Both the position numbers and the translations under genes were made by a program. The notes beneath the pieces were generated by a model that saw nothing but the letters and a program-made list of their open reading frames with translations, did no database searches and was not told the origin of the DNA. A stretch of 64,000 bases of DNA, taken from NCBI GenBank assembly GCA_007922195.1, contig ML681991.1, positions 47,142,265 to 47,206,264 of the forward strand. Reading direction: 5' to 3'. This DNA comes from Podocnemis expansa. Lineage: Eukaryota; Chordata; Testudines; Podocnemididae. Shown here in pieces: positions 10,478 through 21,693 of the stretch (position 1 is the stretch's first letter; each line of letters begins with the position of its first letter).

Positions 10478-11490
10478 CAGGGGTGGCCAAAAATTCAAGA
10501 GCCACACAAATTGATTATTAAAACTTTGAGAACCACACTGAAGCATATAACCACATACTTTTACTTACTCCAAAATTATTAAGTTTAAAATTCATTGTGC
10601 ACTTTAATTTTATCATAAAAACAGGACAAATATTGATCCTACTAATGTCAGATTCTAATAATTACTTAAGGTTACCATGGTAACTAGGCCTACACAGTAA
10701 AAACTTAGCTGTTGCTGTGTATAGAACACTGCAGACCAGTGGCAAGTTTTTTGTTTGTTTTAAATCTAGGTAGTAACTTGTCGATGCAGTAGGTAAAAGC
10801 TCTCTCAGGTGCTGATCTCTAGGTATTGCACAATGTTTCGATTTAACGAATTTCATTGTAGAATCCAATGCTTCACAGCAGTAAGTTGTGCAAACAATTG
10901 CAAGTAATCTACATTCAGTTTTAAACTCTTCTCCTTTGTATTTTTGTTTCTTGGTATTCCATGTCATGTTCAGGACTTGTAAAACACAGTTTTAACAATG
11001 GAGTAAGCTGCATTAGGGCCTATGAGAAAATCTAAACATGCCGTGCTTCCGTTTGACCCCATTGCTGCTTCCCTGCTGTCTCTGACCATGATGCTGCTTC
11101 TCCGCTCTCCCCAACCATGCCAAACTTCTGCCCCACAACCCCAACCATGCCATGGCTTCCCTGCCAGCCCTGACTACACTGCCGCAGCTTCCCCCACTGC
11201 CCTGACCATGCTGCCGCAGCTTCCTCTGCCAGTTCTGACCATGCCTCCATGCTTTCACCGCTGGCTCCGACCATGCTGCCACAGCTTCCCCCACCAACTC
11301 TGACCACATTGCTGCAGCTTCTCCCGCTACCCCAACCACACTGTCACGGCTTCCTCCACCAGCTCTGACCACGCTGCTGCTTCTCTGCTATCCCTGACCA
11401 TGTTGCCCTTCCCTGCCAGCTTTTCCACAAACCACACTTTTTCTTTGAAGAGACACATGCAGCTTGCGAGCGGCAGTTTGGCCATGCCTG
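10478..11490 (+). mobile_element. Non-autonomous hAT element (family 1, copy 1)
   Basis: The element begins CAGGGGTGGCCAAA and ends TTTGGCCATGCCTG, inverted ends typical of hAT (Charlie-like) elements. It is flanked by ATTTAGAG (10470-10477) and ATTTAGAA (11491-11498), an 8-bp duplication with one mismatch. The first ~200 bp match the second copy at 61522. The interior has no transposase. Its right half is a minisatellite. It lies directly against the decayed OR pseudogene and appears to have inserted into it. Confidence 0.85.
11046..11400. repeat. Minisatellite inside the hAT element
   Basis: Imperfect tandem units of roughly 30-40 bp recur with the core CTGACCATGCTGCCGCAGCTTCC and variants. 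Open frames on both strands here are products of the repeat and are not genes. The second family copy (61815-61880) carries only a few related units, so the array has expanded in this copy. Confidence 0.7.
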
Positions 11491-12192
11491 ATTTAGAACA
11501 GTAGAACACGGACACCAGCTTGTTGAAGACAACCACGTCATTGAAGTAGCTGGACTTTGGCCACACGTACTTGATCATGAGGGTGCTGCAGAAGATGACC
11601 ACCATGGCCAAGTGGGAGCCACAGGTGGAGAAAGCTTTTTGGCACACTATGTCCAAAGGGATATTCAGAGTTGTCATGATGAGGAGGACATACAAGATCC
11701 TCTTCAGGAGAAGGAACTGATGATAACACTAGTGGCCATGATGAAATTTACTCTCTGTGTCACGTGGGTCCACACGGGAGAGTTTCAGGAAGGGGGGTGC
11801 ATTGCAGAAGAAGAGTCTGATCTCATTGGACCCACAGAATGGCAGCTTGAAGAATGACAGCAGAGGTGGAATTTTGAGAAGGAAGGCCCAAGAGCATATA
11901 CCTGAAGAAGGCAAATCCTGTTGTTTGTGAGAATCAGGGAGCACAGTGGATTGCAGATGACTAAGTAGGGATCGTTGGCTATAACAGCAAAGGTGAGCAC
12001 TGAGCAGTTCCCCAAGAGATGTGGAAGTACAGCTGGGTGATACAACTGGTGTAAGAGATGGACTTGTCCTTGACCAGGAAAATCTGCAGCATCTTGGGGA
12101 TGATATTGGAAGTGTACTAGATCTCCAGGAAGGAGAGCCTGCTGAGGAAGAAGTATATGAGGGTGTGGAGGCAAGGTCGATATCTACTATTG

Positions 12193-12223
<31 letters not shown>

Positions 12224-12335
12224 ATATCCAGACAAGGTCAACAGCTAGGTGGTCAAGTCTGTGAAGAAAAAGCAAGAACTGCAGCTTCTGGAAGCTTAGG
12301 AAGCCCAGGACTGAGCAATGAACATTTCCAACTGC
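11491..12335 (-). pseudogene. Olfactory receptor pseudogene, heavily decayed
   Basis: The minus strand, read in several frames, gives OR landmarks in order: a GFLSFQKLQ-like N-terminal loop near 12290, a transmembrane-2 region with FFLSRLSFLEI, the extracellular region around 11800-11950, and a [11 protein letters not shown] block near 11620 followed by transmembrane 6 and KLVSVFY. The reading frame is broken by many shifts and stops. The start of the coding region is degraded, and a GAT microsatellite replaces part of the segment around transmembrane 1-2. The 3' end of the gene (PLLNPIIYSLRN region) is missing where the hAT element at 10478-11490 begins; I do not find it beyond that element. 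Odorant receptors are seven-helix GPCRs of sensory neurons; this copy cannot be functional. Confidence 0.8.
12194..12223. repeat. (GAT)n microsatellite
   Basis: About ten GAT units lie inside the OR pseudogene. Confidence 0.9.
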
Positions 12336-13209
12336 ACATCCCTGTACTTTCAGTGAAATTGCTAGTGTAAAACTAAATTAGTGGAGTGTCATAAAGTCCT
12401 TTATAAATTATTTGGGACTATAATATCTGTATGTGGAGATTGTGTCTGAAGACACATTCAGTTTAAAGAGAAAGCACAGAATATTTTTGCTTATATTTTC
12501 CAATATTATTTCCAACCATCTACAGTTCTGTTCTTTTTAGACTCTGCAAGGGGGGCGGGGTATTAAAATTATGGTCAGGAATGCAGTGTTTCTTGAGATT
12601 GATTCACATTTGTATTACATTGTAATACTTTGGGAGTTTCAAAGGAACCTTTCAATGGCTATGTCTACACTACAAGCCTTGGTTAAGCCGGCTTAATAAA
12701 GTCTGCTTAAAGTAGACTTTATTAAGCCGGCTTAGCACATCCACACTCAAAATGCCAGGACACTGCCTACGTCCACACTGGCAGCTTCTAGGTTGCCCTA
12801 AGATTGGTGCATTGTAGGCACCTGGCCCACAGTGAACCACAGCTGAGGTGCCCCTCTCTTCCAGCCGCTCCTTTACTACCGGAAGTGAGTGACCATACCA
12901 GCCTCCATACTGCGTGTGGTAACAGGGAGCCCAGAGAGGTCAGAGAGCCTGACATAGCCCAGCGATGTGCCAGCGCAGCACTCCACACCCTCCCTGTGTT
13001 GCCCAGACTCCTCTGGCTCTGGAATAGGTGCTGTAGGGCAACTGCCAATGCAGGGGCAGGGTGCAGCCTTTGTTTAGACTCAAACACCAGGAACAGCACA
13101 CAGAGGAAGCTGAAGTCAAATCACCTGTTATAATGGGGAGAAAAAAACATAGTCAGGTTTTAATCCTGCTTTCACACAATCTAATCTAAAAGAAATAGCA
13201 ACTGTCTAT

Positions 13210-13553
13210 GGCTATGTCTACACTAGAGGGTTCAGTTAAGTTGACTTAACAATGCCAACTTAAAAGTTAAGTCGACTTAACAAAGTCTACGTCCACACTG
13301 GAGGGCTCTGTTAAGTTGACTTAGTTAAGCTGATTTAACAAAGCCTATAGTGTAGACAACCCTCTCTACAATGTGTTACGTTGACTTAATAAAGTTGACT
13401 TTAATGCTTAAGTTGACTTTAAGGGCTGGCGATATTAAGACAACTTCAGCAAGTGCTTAAGTTGACTTAACAAAAGTCCAATGTGGACATGTCTTTCCTT
13501 AATTTGACTTAGGGGAGGTTAAGTCAACTTAAGGCTCCAGTGTAGACATACCC
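13210..13553. mobile_element. Short GTCGAC-palindrome MITE nested in A1
   Basis: It starts GGCTATGTCTACACTAGAG and ends CTCCAGTGTAGACATACCC. Almost all of its 344 bp consists of spaced GTCGAC-type palindromes. The equivalent place in copy A2 (about 21640) lacks it and has only a CTTT tract. The flanking triplets (TAT and TTT) do not match exactly. Confidence 0.75.
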
Positions 13554-13799
13554 TTTCTTTCTTTCCATGTGCTGTTTCCCAGTGTTTGAATCTTAACAAC
13601 TGCTTTGATTTGCTGTTAGAGTGTGAGCTGATCCTATGTCTTACACTCCCCTGCATTTATTTCCTTCCATTCTGTAAATTCCCCCAACTTCAAATTGTCT
13701 GATGAAGTGGGATTTTTCTCCCATGAACGCTCATCCAATAAATAAATGTGTTAGACTTAAACAGTGCTTCTGGACTCCTTGTTAGTTTTATAACACTAT

Positions 13800-14480
13800 C
13801 AGGGGGTCCTTTGAGAAAGGGAGACACACAGGGTTGGTGGGAGAGGGGGAGAGACAAGCAGGGTCAGGCTGAAAAGGGCAAGGGGGAGACACGTTTGGGC
13901 AGAGAAGGGGGAGACACACAGGATCAAGAATAGAAGGATAAGGGGGAGACACACAGGTTTGAGCAGAGAAGGGGGAGACACTGAAGACTGGGCTGAGAAG
14001 GGCAAGGGGAGAAATAGATGGGTTTGGGCAGAGAAGGAGCAAGACAGGGAGAGTCAGGCTGAGAACAGGGGAGACATGTGGGCTAGCTAAGAATGGGGGA
14101 GACATGTGGGGCTGGGCTAAGAAGCGGAGAGACAGGCAGGGTCAGGCTAAGAACAGGGGAGATCCTGGGGTTGGGCTGTGATGCCGGGTTGGGCTTAGAT
14201 GCTTGGGTCAGGCTGTGATGTGGGGAGATGCCGCGTCAGGCTGCGATGCCAGGGTGGGACTGAGATGCTGGTGTCGTTCTGGGATGTGGGCAGGTGCTGA
14301 GGTTGGGCTGCAATAAGAGGAGATGCCAGGGTCCGGCTGTGATATGGGGAGATGCAGGGGTCTGGCTGAGACACTGGGGTCAGGCTGAGAATGGGGGAAA
14401 TGCCGGGGTCAGTCTGGAATGCCCGGTTGGGCTCAAAATGGGAGAGATGCCGGATCGGGTCAGGGAACATGGGGAGTTTG
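13800..14480. repeat. Minisatellite in element A1
   Basis: The first half has units with cores GGGGGAGACAC and GGGCAGAGAAGG. The second half has units of about 20-35 bp with the core TGGGGTCAGGCTG(C/A)GATG. The same two-part array is present in A2 (21950-22620) with different unit numbers. The open frames across it are artefacts. Confidence 0.75.
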
Positions 14481-15344
14481 GCTGGGTCCACATAGCTGGG
14501 AATGCTCCCAGCTGTTTTGCGCCTTCTAGCCAGCCCCCAGCCCCAGGTTTTCTGTGGTTTGGAGGCCAATTAAGTTGACTTAAGGCAACTCCCCCTCCAC
14601 ATTGCCTTAAGTCGACTTAATAAAGTTGACTTAACTGTAAAGTCAACTTTATAAGTGGAAGTTATAAAGTCAACTTTATCTCATGCTAAAGTCGACTTCA
14701 TTGCCCTGCAATGTAGACAGGGCTTTGTCTAAGTCGACTTAAGGACCCTTAAGTTGGCTTAAATACACAGTGTAGACGTACACAATGAGATTTAGGTGTC
14801 TAATTCAGGGTGGGACAGATTGTTGACACAGGAAGTTCACACATACTTTGGAAAATGCCTTGAAATGAAGTGGGCAGTTAAGGTCTAACAGACATTTAGG
14901 TGTGTTACAAATTGTTCTAATGCATCATAAAAGCAATATGTCTGCTAATTCCATGGTCTTTACTGTCCAGCAGAGGTATGGATTTTAGTACCCAGGTTCA
15001 CCTTTTGAAAGTGGTATTGTTGGTTTCCTATGAAGATGCATACTCATGGGTTGAAATTGGAGTGATTGCTTTCTGAAAAACCGTTACCCAAGGGTGAGAG
15101 GTGTTTTTGTCTTTTATCATATTTCTGTGTGAGTTTATTCAAGAGCACAGTGATTGGTTTCCCCTACATAGCTGGTACTCTGGCCCTTGAGGCCCTGGGT
15201 GAGGTACACCATGTTTTCATAGGCACATATAGGATCCATGCGTGACATTTCCCTCTGCAATCCAGATTGCTGTATAACTGTCATCCCAGGCCCTCATGTC
15301 TTGAACTTGCCCCCAATGTGTGATCATGCAGGTCATGGGAGATG

Positions 15345-15860
15345 ATAGTACTGCCTTACTCAGTGCTGGTATTAGAACCTCAGTGTGATGTCCAACTGCA
15401 ATATTGTGTCCCATTTTGGTCACCACTGTATAGAAGAGATGTACAGAAACTAGAAAGTATCCAGAGGCAAATGACAAAGATAGTCAGAGGAATGGAAGGC
15501 CAGTTGTACAAGTCAAGGCTGAAAGAACTGTATGTTTAGTTTGGAAAAGGGTTGTTTAAGGGAGATCATCATACTTGTCTTCAAATACTTGAAAGGCTGC
15601 CATAAAAAGCTGGAGGAAAATGTTCTCTTTTGCCACAAAAGGCAGGACAAGAGGTAATGGGTTCTGAACCTAAAAATGGTAGGATAATGACAGAGACTGC
15701 CTCTGGTAATTGTATCAGCTTCTTCATTGGAGGTTTTCAAAAGGCGAATGGATAGCCATCTGTCTTGAATGGTTTAGACACCATAAATCTTGCATCTTGT
15801 TAGGGGGTTAAAGTTAGAAAAGCCTTGAGATCCCTTCTCACTCTAGGGTTCTGTCTGTGT
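15345..15860 (+). mobile_element. CR1 LINE 3' fragment
   Basis: Reading forward gives the decayed C-terminal end of a CR1 reverse-transcriptase frame: a QLQYCVPFWSPLYRRDVQKLESIQR stretch and a QRQMTKIVRG block. The typical CR1 3' region follows (GAGGTTTTCAAAAGGCGAATGG, then GCCTTGAGATCCCTTCTCAC). Frameshifts make it a pseudogene. Confidence 0.75.
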
Positions 15861-15905
15861 GCTGGAGAAAGTTTGTCCTTCTATGGACCTACTGTGCATA
15901 TTTGA

Positions 15906-16280
15906 GGGTATGTCCACACAGGCTTCTTATTTCGAAACAACAGAGGTTGTAATGGCCATTATTTCGAAACCATTAAACCTCGCATCTAATTGAAATAGCC
16001 ATTGTTTCAAAACGGTTGTTTTGAAACAATGGCGCTCGGACACATTGTTTCGAGACAGCACCATTGTTTCAAAACAACTGTTTTGAAACAACATGTCCAA
16101 ATGGCCTTGTTTCAAAATAACCATTTCAAAACAAGGGCTATTTTGAAAGCAGGCTTCCCTTAATTTGAATTAACAAGCTGTTAATTTGAATTAACTTATT
16201 TTGAAATAAGGACTTTATTTCGAAATAACTCATTTTGAAATGGGTTATTTCGAAATAATGATGTATTTGTGGACATAGCC
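15906..16280. mobile_element. TTCGAA-palindrome MITE, copy B1
   Basis: It begins GGGTATGTCCACACAGGC and ends TTTGTGGACATAGCC, inverted copies of each other. It is flanked by TGA on both sides (15903-15905 and 16281-16283). Its 375 bp are an array of TTATTTCGAAATAA-like palindromes, many changed to TTTTGAAA or TTTCAAAA. Its ends match the large Harbinger elements in this window. A related sequence without the insertion lies at about 45120-45240. Confidence 0.85.
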
Positions 16281-18780
16281 TGAGTGATAATGAAGGACTG
16301 CAGTCTTCATGGGCTGTAAGTCTAATATTATATTCAGGACATGGTATTATAAAAACGCCAATACGGATAGAGCTTTGGATATTTTTAAGTCACTGGGCCC
16401 TTTTGGAAACCTCACTAAAAATCTATTTTCTTCTGTAAGCATGTTAAGATGTTTCAAAATCTGTCCATTAGACTGTGATTTTCAAGAGCTCCTATTTGAT
16501 TTAGGCACAAAAGTTCCACTGACTGTTAATGGGGCTTATGTTCCAATATCGCTTTGTCTTTGTTATATAACCCTACCTTAGAATCCATATTTAGACCCAT
16601 GGACTGAGATTTTCATTGGATTTGAAAAGTGTTGCCCACACAATGGTGTGTGGATTCTCAGCTCCATTAGACAGGCACTGAAAATCAACTTTCCATTCGG
16701 GCAGAAATAAGTGATACAGAATCTGGGCATGTTCTGAGGGCCAAATGGTTTATTTACACACATACTCCAGTTCTGGAACAGAGTGGTAAAACAGCATGCA
16801 GGGCAGTTCCTTCTCCCAGGCATCTCAGTCCAATAGCAATATCCAATTCCCAGGGAGCAACTCCACCTCAAGAACTGACCCAATGCACAGAACAAACTCT
16901 CTTGCTCATGCAGTTCTTTCTTTCCTAAAGTTGCCCACCCGCAAACTTTGCATCACCCAATGCTAACACCATTCTCTGTCTTTCCAAGAGTCAAAATTTG
17001 CATACATGCTAAAAAGAAATTGGAAAACTATAGTGAAGCCTAACATAAAATTTGATGACGATGATGATGATGGTGATGATGGCTCTATTACATCTTAATC
17101 TTGGCCCAAGACTACACTCAGTACAGGTGTTTTACAAACACAAGCAAAAGACCCAATGTAGTGGCGGCAATGCAGCAGATTGTTCTGGGCCTCCCTGACT
17201 GTATGTTCTATGGACACTCTTGCCCTGCCAAAATAAGAGCATGCACAGGTGTCACACAGTGTAATCTCCAGTGCTCATTTATTTATAGTTTAGAGGTACA
17301 AACCAACTCTCAAAGCAGGCCCTCTTGACCCAGAGACTCTGCTGTCTACCCTTTCTGGCCAGGAAGGAAACTAAGTTGCAGATCCTGTATGCTCCTCTCT
17401 AATTACACCTCCCTTCTGGTTTCTCCGTAGCTGGTTTATATCCTCCCTCCCACTCAGTGGAGAGCTGTTGTCATTTACACAATTAGGCAAGATCCTGGCT
17501 TGTTTTAATTAACACCTACAGCTATTGCCTTATTCCCAGCTACCTAGGACCCTGCCAGCCCACTTTACCACAGCCTAGGTAGCTGGCTTGAGAGCGGGGG
17601 AGTCACTGAGGTGTTTTTCTCCCTCCACTCTGCCACAGGCAGTATCAAGTCACCTTGTTTATTCTTATTTAAGCTTCCATATACAAAGCTTTAGGGACTA
17701 TCCCTCCAGGGATGCTATTTCTCTGAAATAGAATCACTCATTGTAAATTGCTCATACAGACAATAGAATATTGATTCCTACACCAGAGAGTTGCCATTTC
17801 TTTCTGAACACTACTAAGAACACGTTGCAAAAATCCCTCATTGCCTCTTTTTTCATTTCTGTCCATCTCTCCCCACCTGAGAAAGTCACCTAGATATTTC
17901 CTCACCACCTATTCCTAAAGTGTATTCATTTGTTTCCTGCGGCAGACTGTGAAGCACTGCATTGTTTTCAAGCTGTCTATCTTGAAGCAACAAGGAGTTG
18001 TGTGGCACTTTAAGACTAACAGATTTATCTTGAAGCAGTTGTGGAATGTCAGTCTGTGATTACTACTGCAGTCCTATCAAGAAATTTAAGATCTTTGATC
18101 TATGGTCTTCAGACAGCTAACATGTTTTTGGAGAGTTTTGCTTGGGTAAGGCATAGGCATCAGGTCTTGAGTGAAGGTGGGTGGGTGTGTGTGGGTGTGT
18201 GTGTATCACCAAAGAAGATGAGAAACATGGTGATCCATTTACAATTAGTAGAACTCCACTGTCATTTCTGTCTAACTTTGATAGCTAATACTGGTATTTA
18301 TTTTTAAATGATTTTCCCCACAGGTTTTACTGGTTTAAATTGTCACAGGGTGGGTCAGACAGAAGTCACTGAATGCCAGTAGAACTGAGATTCAAAAAGT
18401 TAAAGCTTTATAATTGTTAATATTACATGTCAAAATGTATTGTGTACTCTGTTTAAATTAAATTCTGCTAAGCTCTTAAGCAACATTTTATTTTTAATTT
18501 TACTATCTGTAAATGTTTACTAGTATAGATGGAAATATTTTGTGTTGAGTTCTGTATATATGATGCAATTACGTTTGTGGGGAAAAAAATTCCTTCCTTC
18601 CATGATTACCTGTATTGGTGCTGTTTTCCAACTGCTTCATGGAGTCATTTAGTTCAGGCCATACAAAAAGTCTTTTGATAAATAAGTTGTGTTCAGAAGG
18701 CCCTCTTTTATGTACACACATAGTCAAATAATATTTTTTTAAAAATATTTTTGCTAGATTATAATCCACTAAACTACCAA
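16281..18780. other. Spacer without a recognised gene
   Basis: This holds a (GAT)n-like tract at 17054-17081, an antisense copy of a dispersed repeat tail at about 17988-18030 (GTGGCACTTTAAGACTAAC), and a short TG-rich tract near 18180-18205. Open frames are short and unrelated to families I know. The first ~100 bases match a segment near 45190-45240. Confidence 0.55.
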
Positions 18781-18960
18781 ACGTTCACAGACCTGGTGAT
18801 GGAACCCAGGAGTTCTAGCTCACAGTCCTTCTTCCCTAACCCATTAGAGTTCATGCCTCTCCCAGAGCTGGGGAGAGAACCCAGAAGTCTTGACTCCTCC
18901 ATGTCCCCTATCTAATTGGCTCCACTCTCTTCCAGACTGGGAACAACATTAACAACTATA
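18780..18960 (-). repeat. tRNA-like tandem repeat units
   Basis: Units containing GAACCCAGGAGTTCTAGCTC and GAACCCAGAAGTCTTGACTC alternate with CCTAACCCATTAGA-like blocks. On the minus strand these resemble a tRNA B box (GGTTC-like) and A box. Similar units lie near 41290-41400, 43380-43520 and 44760-44990, close to the OR genes. Confidence 0.5.
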
Positions 18961-18997
18961 CCACATTTATGTCAGTCACTCTCCTCATTTCTCTTGC

Positions 18998-18999
18998 AG
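18998..18999 (+). other. Probable 3' splice acceptor of OR coding exon
   Basis: A pyrimidine tract (CTCTCCTCATTTCTCTTGCAG) ends in AG about 20 bp before the OR start codon. OR genes usually have an intron in the 5' UTR and one coding exon. Confidence 0.6.
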
Positions 19000-19018
19000 A
19001 TGAAAGCACTGGTGTCAG

Positions 19019-19960
19019 ATGGATTGGGCAAACCAGTCTGTTGTGATTGAATTCATCACCATTGGATTCCCCAGTCTCCAGAAGATCAGAGTCCCAGTTT
19101 TCTTGCTGGTCTTGCTCATGTACATGGTGACCATGATGGGAAACATGATCATTATCTTCATCACCAGGACTGATCCCAGGCTCCGCACCCCCATGTACTA
19201 CTTCTTAGGCAACTTCTCCTTCCTGGAGATATGCTACACATCAGTCACAGTGCCCAAGATGCTCAGTGACTTGCTGGTGGAAAAGAAGGTGATTTCCTTC
19301 AGTGGTTGCATCTCTCAGCTTTATTTCTTCCTAGCACTGGGTGCCACTGAGTGTCTTCTCCTGGCAGCCATGGCTTATGACCGCTATGTGGCTATATGCC
19401 ACCCCTTGAGGTACACAGCCACCATGAGTGACATGATATGCATCCAACTAACTGCTTGGTCTTGGATCACCAGCTTCCTCCTGCCCTTGGTGCCAATAAT
19501 CCTCATTTCCCAGCTCCATTTCTGTGGTCCCAACTTGGTTGACCATTTCTTCTGTGATATCCTGCCAGTGCTGAGACTGGCCTGCACTGATACGCTCCTC
19601 AATGAAATGCTCAGCTTTTTTCTCTGCTCCTCAGTCATTCTGGGGTCCTTGGTGCTGACTTTGACGTCCTATGGAAGAATCATTGGCACCATCCTCAGCA
19701 TCCCCTCTACTGCAGGGCGCAAGAAAGCTTTTTCCACCTGTGTCTCACACCTGACAGTAGTTTCCATCTTCTATGGCACAGTGATTTTCATGTATGCCCG
19801 GCCCACCAGAAATTTCTCCTTCAATCTAGATAAGGTGATATCCATCTTTTACTGCATGGTCACCCCACTTCTCAACCCTATCATATACAGCCTCAGGAAT
19901 AAGGAGGTGAAGGAAGCTCTGAGGAAAGCCTTGGGTGGCCAAAGGAGAGCCCTAAAATGA
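19019..19960 (+). CDS. Olfactory receptor, intact, family 6-like
   Basis: A complete 313-residue odorant receptor, the usual length, a class-A GPCR of olfactory neuron cilia that would signal through G-olf. It has a short N terminus with an NQS glycosylation site at residue 5 and seven hydrophobic segments. PMYYFLGNFSFLEICY lies at the end of helix 2, and [15 protein letters not shown], starting at residue 118, at helix 3. [10 protein letters not shown] leads into helix 6, and PLLNPIIYSLRNKEVKEAL follows helix 7. Extracellular cysteines around residues 95-190 are in place. The start follows a probable splice acceptor at 18999, and no other start is plausible. The LEICYTSVTVPKML pattern suggests family 6 or a relative; I am unsure of the subfamily. 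It faces the opposite way to the other three ORs here. Confidence 0.92.
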   Translation: MDWANQSVVIEFITIGFPSLQKIRVPVFLLVLLMYMVTMMGNMIIIFITRTDPRLRTPMYYFLGNFSFLEICYTSVTVPKMLSDLLVEKKVISFSGCISQLYFFLALGATECLLLAAMAYDRYVAICHPLRYTATMSDMICIQLTAWSWITSFLLPLVPIILISQLHFCGPNLVDHFFCDILPVLRLACTDTLLNEMLSFFLCSSVILGSLVLTLTSYGRIIGTILSIPSTAGRKKAFSTCVSHLTVVSIFYGTVIFMYARPTRNFSFNLDKVISIFYCMVTPLLNPIIYSLRNKEVKEALRKALGGQRRALK

Positions 19961-20261
19961 CACCAGTCAGGGTGGAAAAGGCTGATACTGTAATGAATCA
20001 AAAATGGGGAAACTGGCAATCCTGCTAGGAAGGAGGGAGTGTCTGCTTTGGACAAGGAATCATCAAAGTTTGCCAGACTCATTGCAGACTATCCCCCAAT
20101 CTGGGCAATCAAAAGGTGCCCAAGGGAAGTGAGGGGAGCAGCTTCAATGGAATTTTGGTTCATAACTCCCTTCTGCTCCACTGAAACCCCTTGCCTTCTT
20201 GCATGGTTTGAAATGCTCGTCCGTGCACTTTGACAGCACAGCATCACATTAGTCCTGTCTT

Positions 20262-20363
20262 TCTGGCAGGGGATGGACTAAACAATCTCTTAAGGTTTCT
20301 GGCCCCCTATTTCTCCAATACTGCAAAAATAAAAATAAAAATAAAAATAAAAATAAAAATAAA
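20262..20363 (+). repeat. CR1 3' tail followed by (AAAAT)n
   Basis: GGATGGACTAAACAATCTCTTAAGG and the following GGCCCCCTATTT are a decayed CR1 3' end. An (AAAAT)n microsatellite at 20325-20363 follows. Confidence 0.6.
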
Positions 20364-20399
20364 TTTGGAAAGCTAGTCCAGTTGTCAGGAAACTAGTAT

Positions 20400-21100
20400 G
20401 CAACATAACAGAATTGGCTTCAAGTCCCTGCTGCACCCTAATGATTCAGCGGGAGTTAGTCACATATGTGTGTTTGAAAATGCCTCAAAATGTTTAAATA
20501 CTTTAAAAGTTTGCCCTTTGGGATCCTCATATTTTAGAAGTGGATAATGGTGCTTTTGTACCTTTCAGAGATGCTGTGAGGATAAATACATTAACAATTA
20601 TGAAACAGTCAGGCAGTATTGTAACAGAGAAAAATAAATATTTTAGCCAGGTACAATTTACTGCAGTATCCTTCTTGCAATTTTTCAATGACTGATTCTG
20701 TTGTTCTATTCTATTTCTGTATATATATGCATATGTGTCTATATGCATAACTCATCACATGTTCTCAATAAAGTTTCTCTTTATACATGTTTTGGCTCTC
20801 CATTTATTTGTGTTTCAAGTATGATTTATTTAAAATTTTAGAAGTAATGTAGGCTAAATTTTTCAAAGTGACAGGCAAAATTGAAAACAAATAGTAGCAT
20901 GGGGGAAGATTTCAACAAGAAACTCATTTTAGACACCTAGAAATCACTGGAATTTACAAAGGCTGAGTTAGAAACCAAGGCTACCCATGTAGTGAATAGA
21001 GGGAAAGAAGCAAGAAAAAAAAATCAGTTTCAGATTGAAACAAACCAGTATTTTTTTTCCATATTTTCATATTAGCCCATGGAATGATTCACACTGCTCT
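20400..21100. other. Spacer, possible MIR-like fragment
   Basis: At 20500-20640 the order 'cctcatattttagaag', 'gagatgctgtgaggat' and an ATTAAC-type stretch loosely resembles the 3' part of a MIR SINE on the + strand. AATAAA at about 20769 could serve as a poly(A) signal for the upstream OR, but that is untested. Nothing else is recognised. Confidence 0.3.
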
Positions 21101-21104
21101 GACT

Positions 21105-21649
21105 GGCTATGTCTACACTACAGGGCTCAGTTAAGCTAGCTCAATAAAGTCTGCTTAAAGTAGACCTTATTAAACTGGCTTAGCACATTCACACTCAAAA
21201 ATGCCAGGAGACTGTCCACGTCCACACTGATAGCTTCTAGGTCACCCTAGGAGTGGTGCATTGTAGGTACCTGGCCCATAGTGCACCACAGCAGAGATGC
21301 CCCTCTCTCCCAGCCACTCCTTTACTAAAGGAGGTGAGTGACCACACCAGCCTCCATACTGTGTAAGGCAACAGGGAGGCCAGGGATCCTAATGTAGCCC
21401 AGCGATGTGCCAGTGCAGCATTCCATACCCTCCCTGTGTTGCACAGACTCTGGCTCCGGAAGATGTGCTGCAGGGCAAATGCCAATGCAGGGGCAGGGCG
21501 CAGCAGTTGTTTAGACTCAAACACCAGGAAAGAGCACACAGAGGAAGGTGAAGTCAAATCACCTGTTAGAATGGGGGAAAAAATCCCTAGTCAGGATTTA
21601 ATCCTGCTTTCACACAATCTAATCTAAAAGAAATAGCAACTTTTCTTTT

Positions 21650-21693
<44 letters not shown>

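Larger units (their letters stand above)
12657..14783. mobile_element. GTCGAC-palindrome Harbinger-type element, copy A1
   Basis: It starts GGCTATGTCTACACTAC and ends with a diverged GTGTAGACGTACAC. It is flanked by AAT on both sides (12654-12656 and 14784-14786), a 3-bp duplication as in PIF/Harbinger elements. The subterminal regions are arrays of TTAAGTCGACTTAA-like palindromes, mostly decayed to GTTGAC or GTCAAC. The interior has a segment shared with copy A2 (12780-13200), a nested short element (13210-13553), a dispersed-repeat tail (13555-13800) and a minisatellite (13800-14480). No transposase is present, so it is non-autonomous. Naming it Harbinger rests on the ends and the 3-bp duplication. 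Confidence 0.75.

Noticed and set aside
13788..14105. Cys/Pro/Ser-rich antisense open frame with a secreted-protein look
   Set aside because: It is the translation of the minisatellite, and the same repeat in A2 gives different frames.
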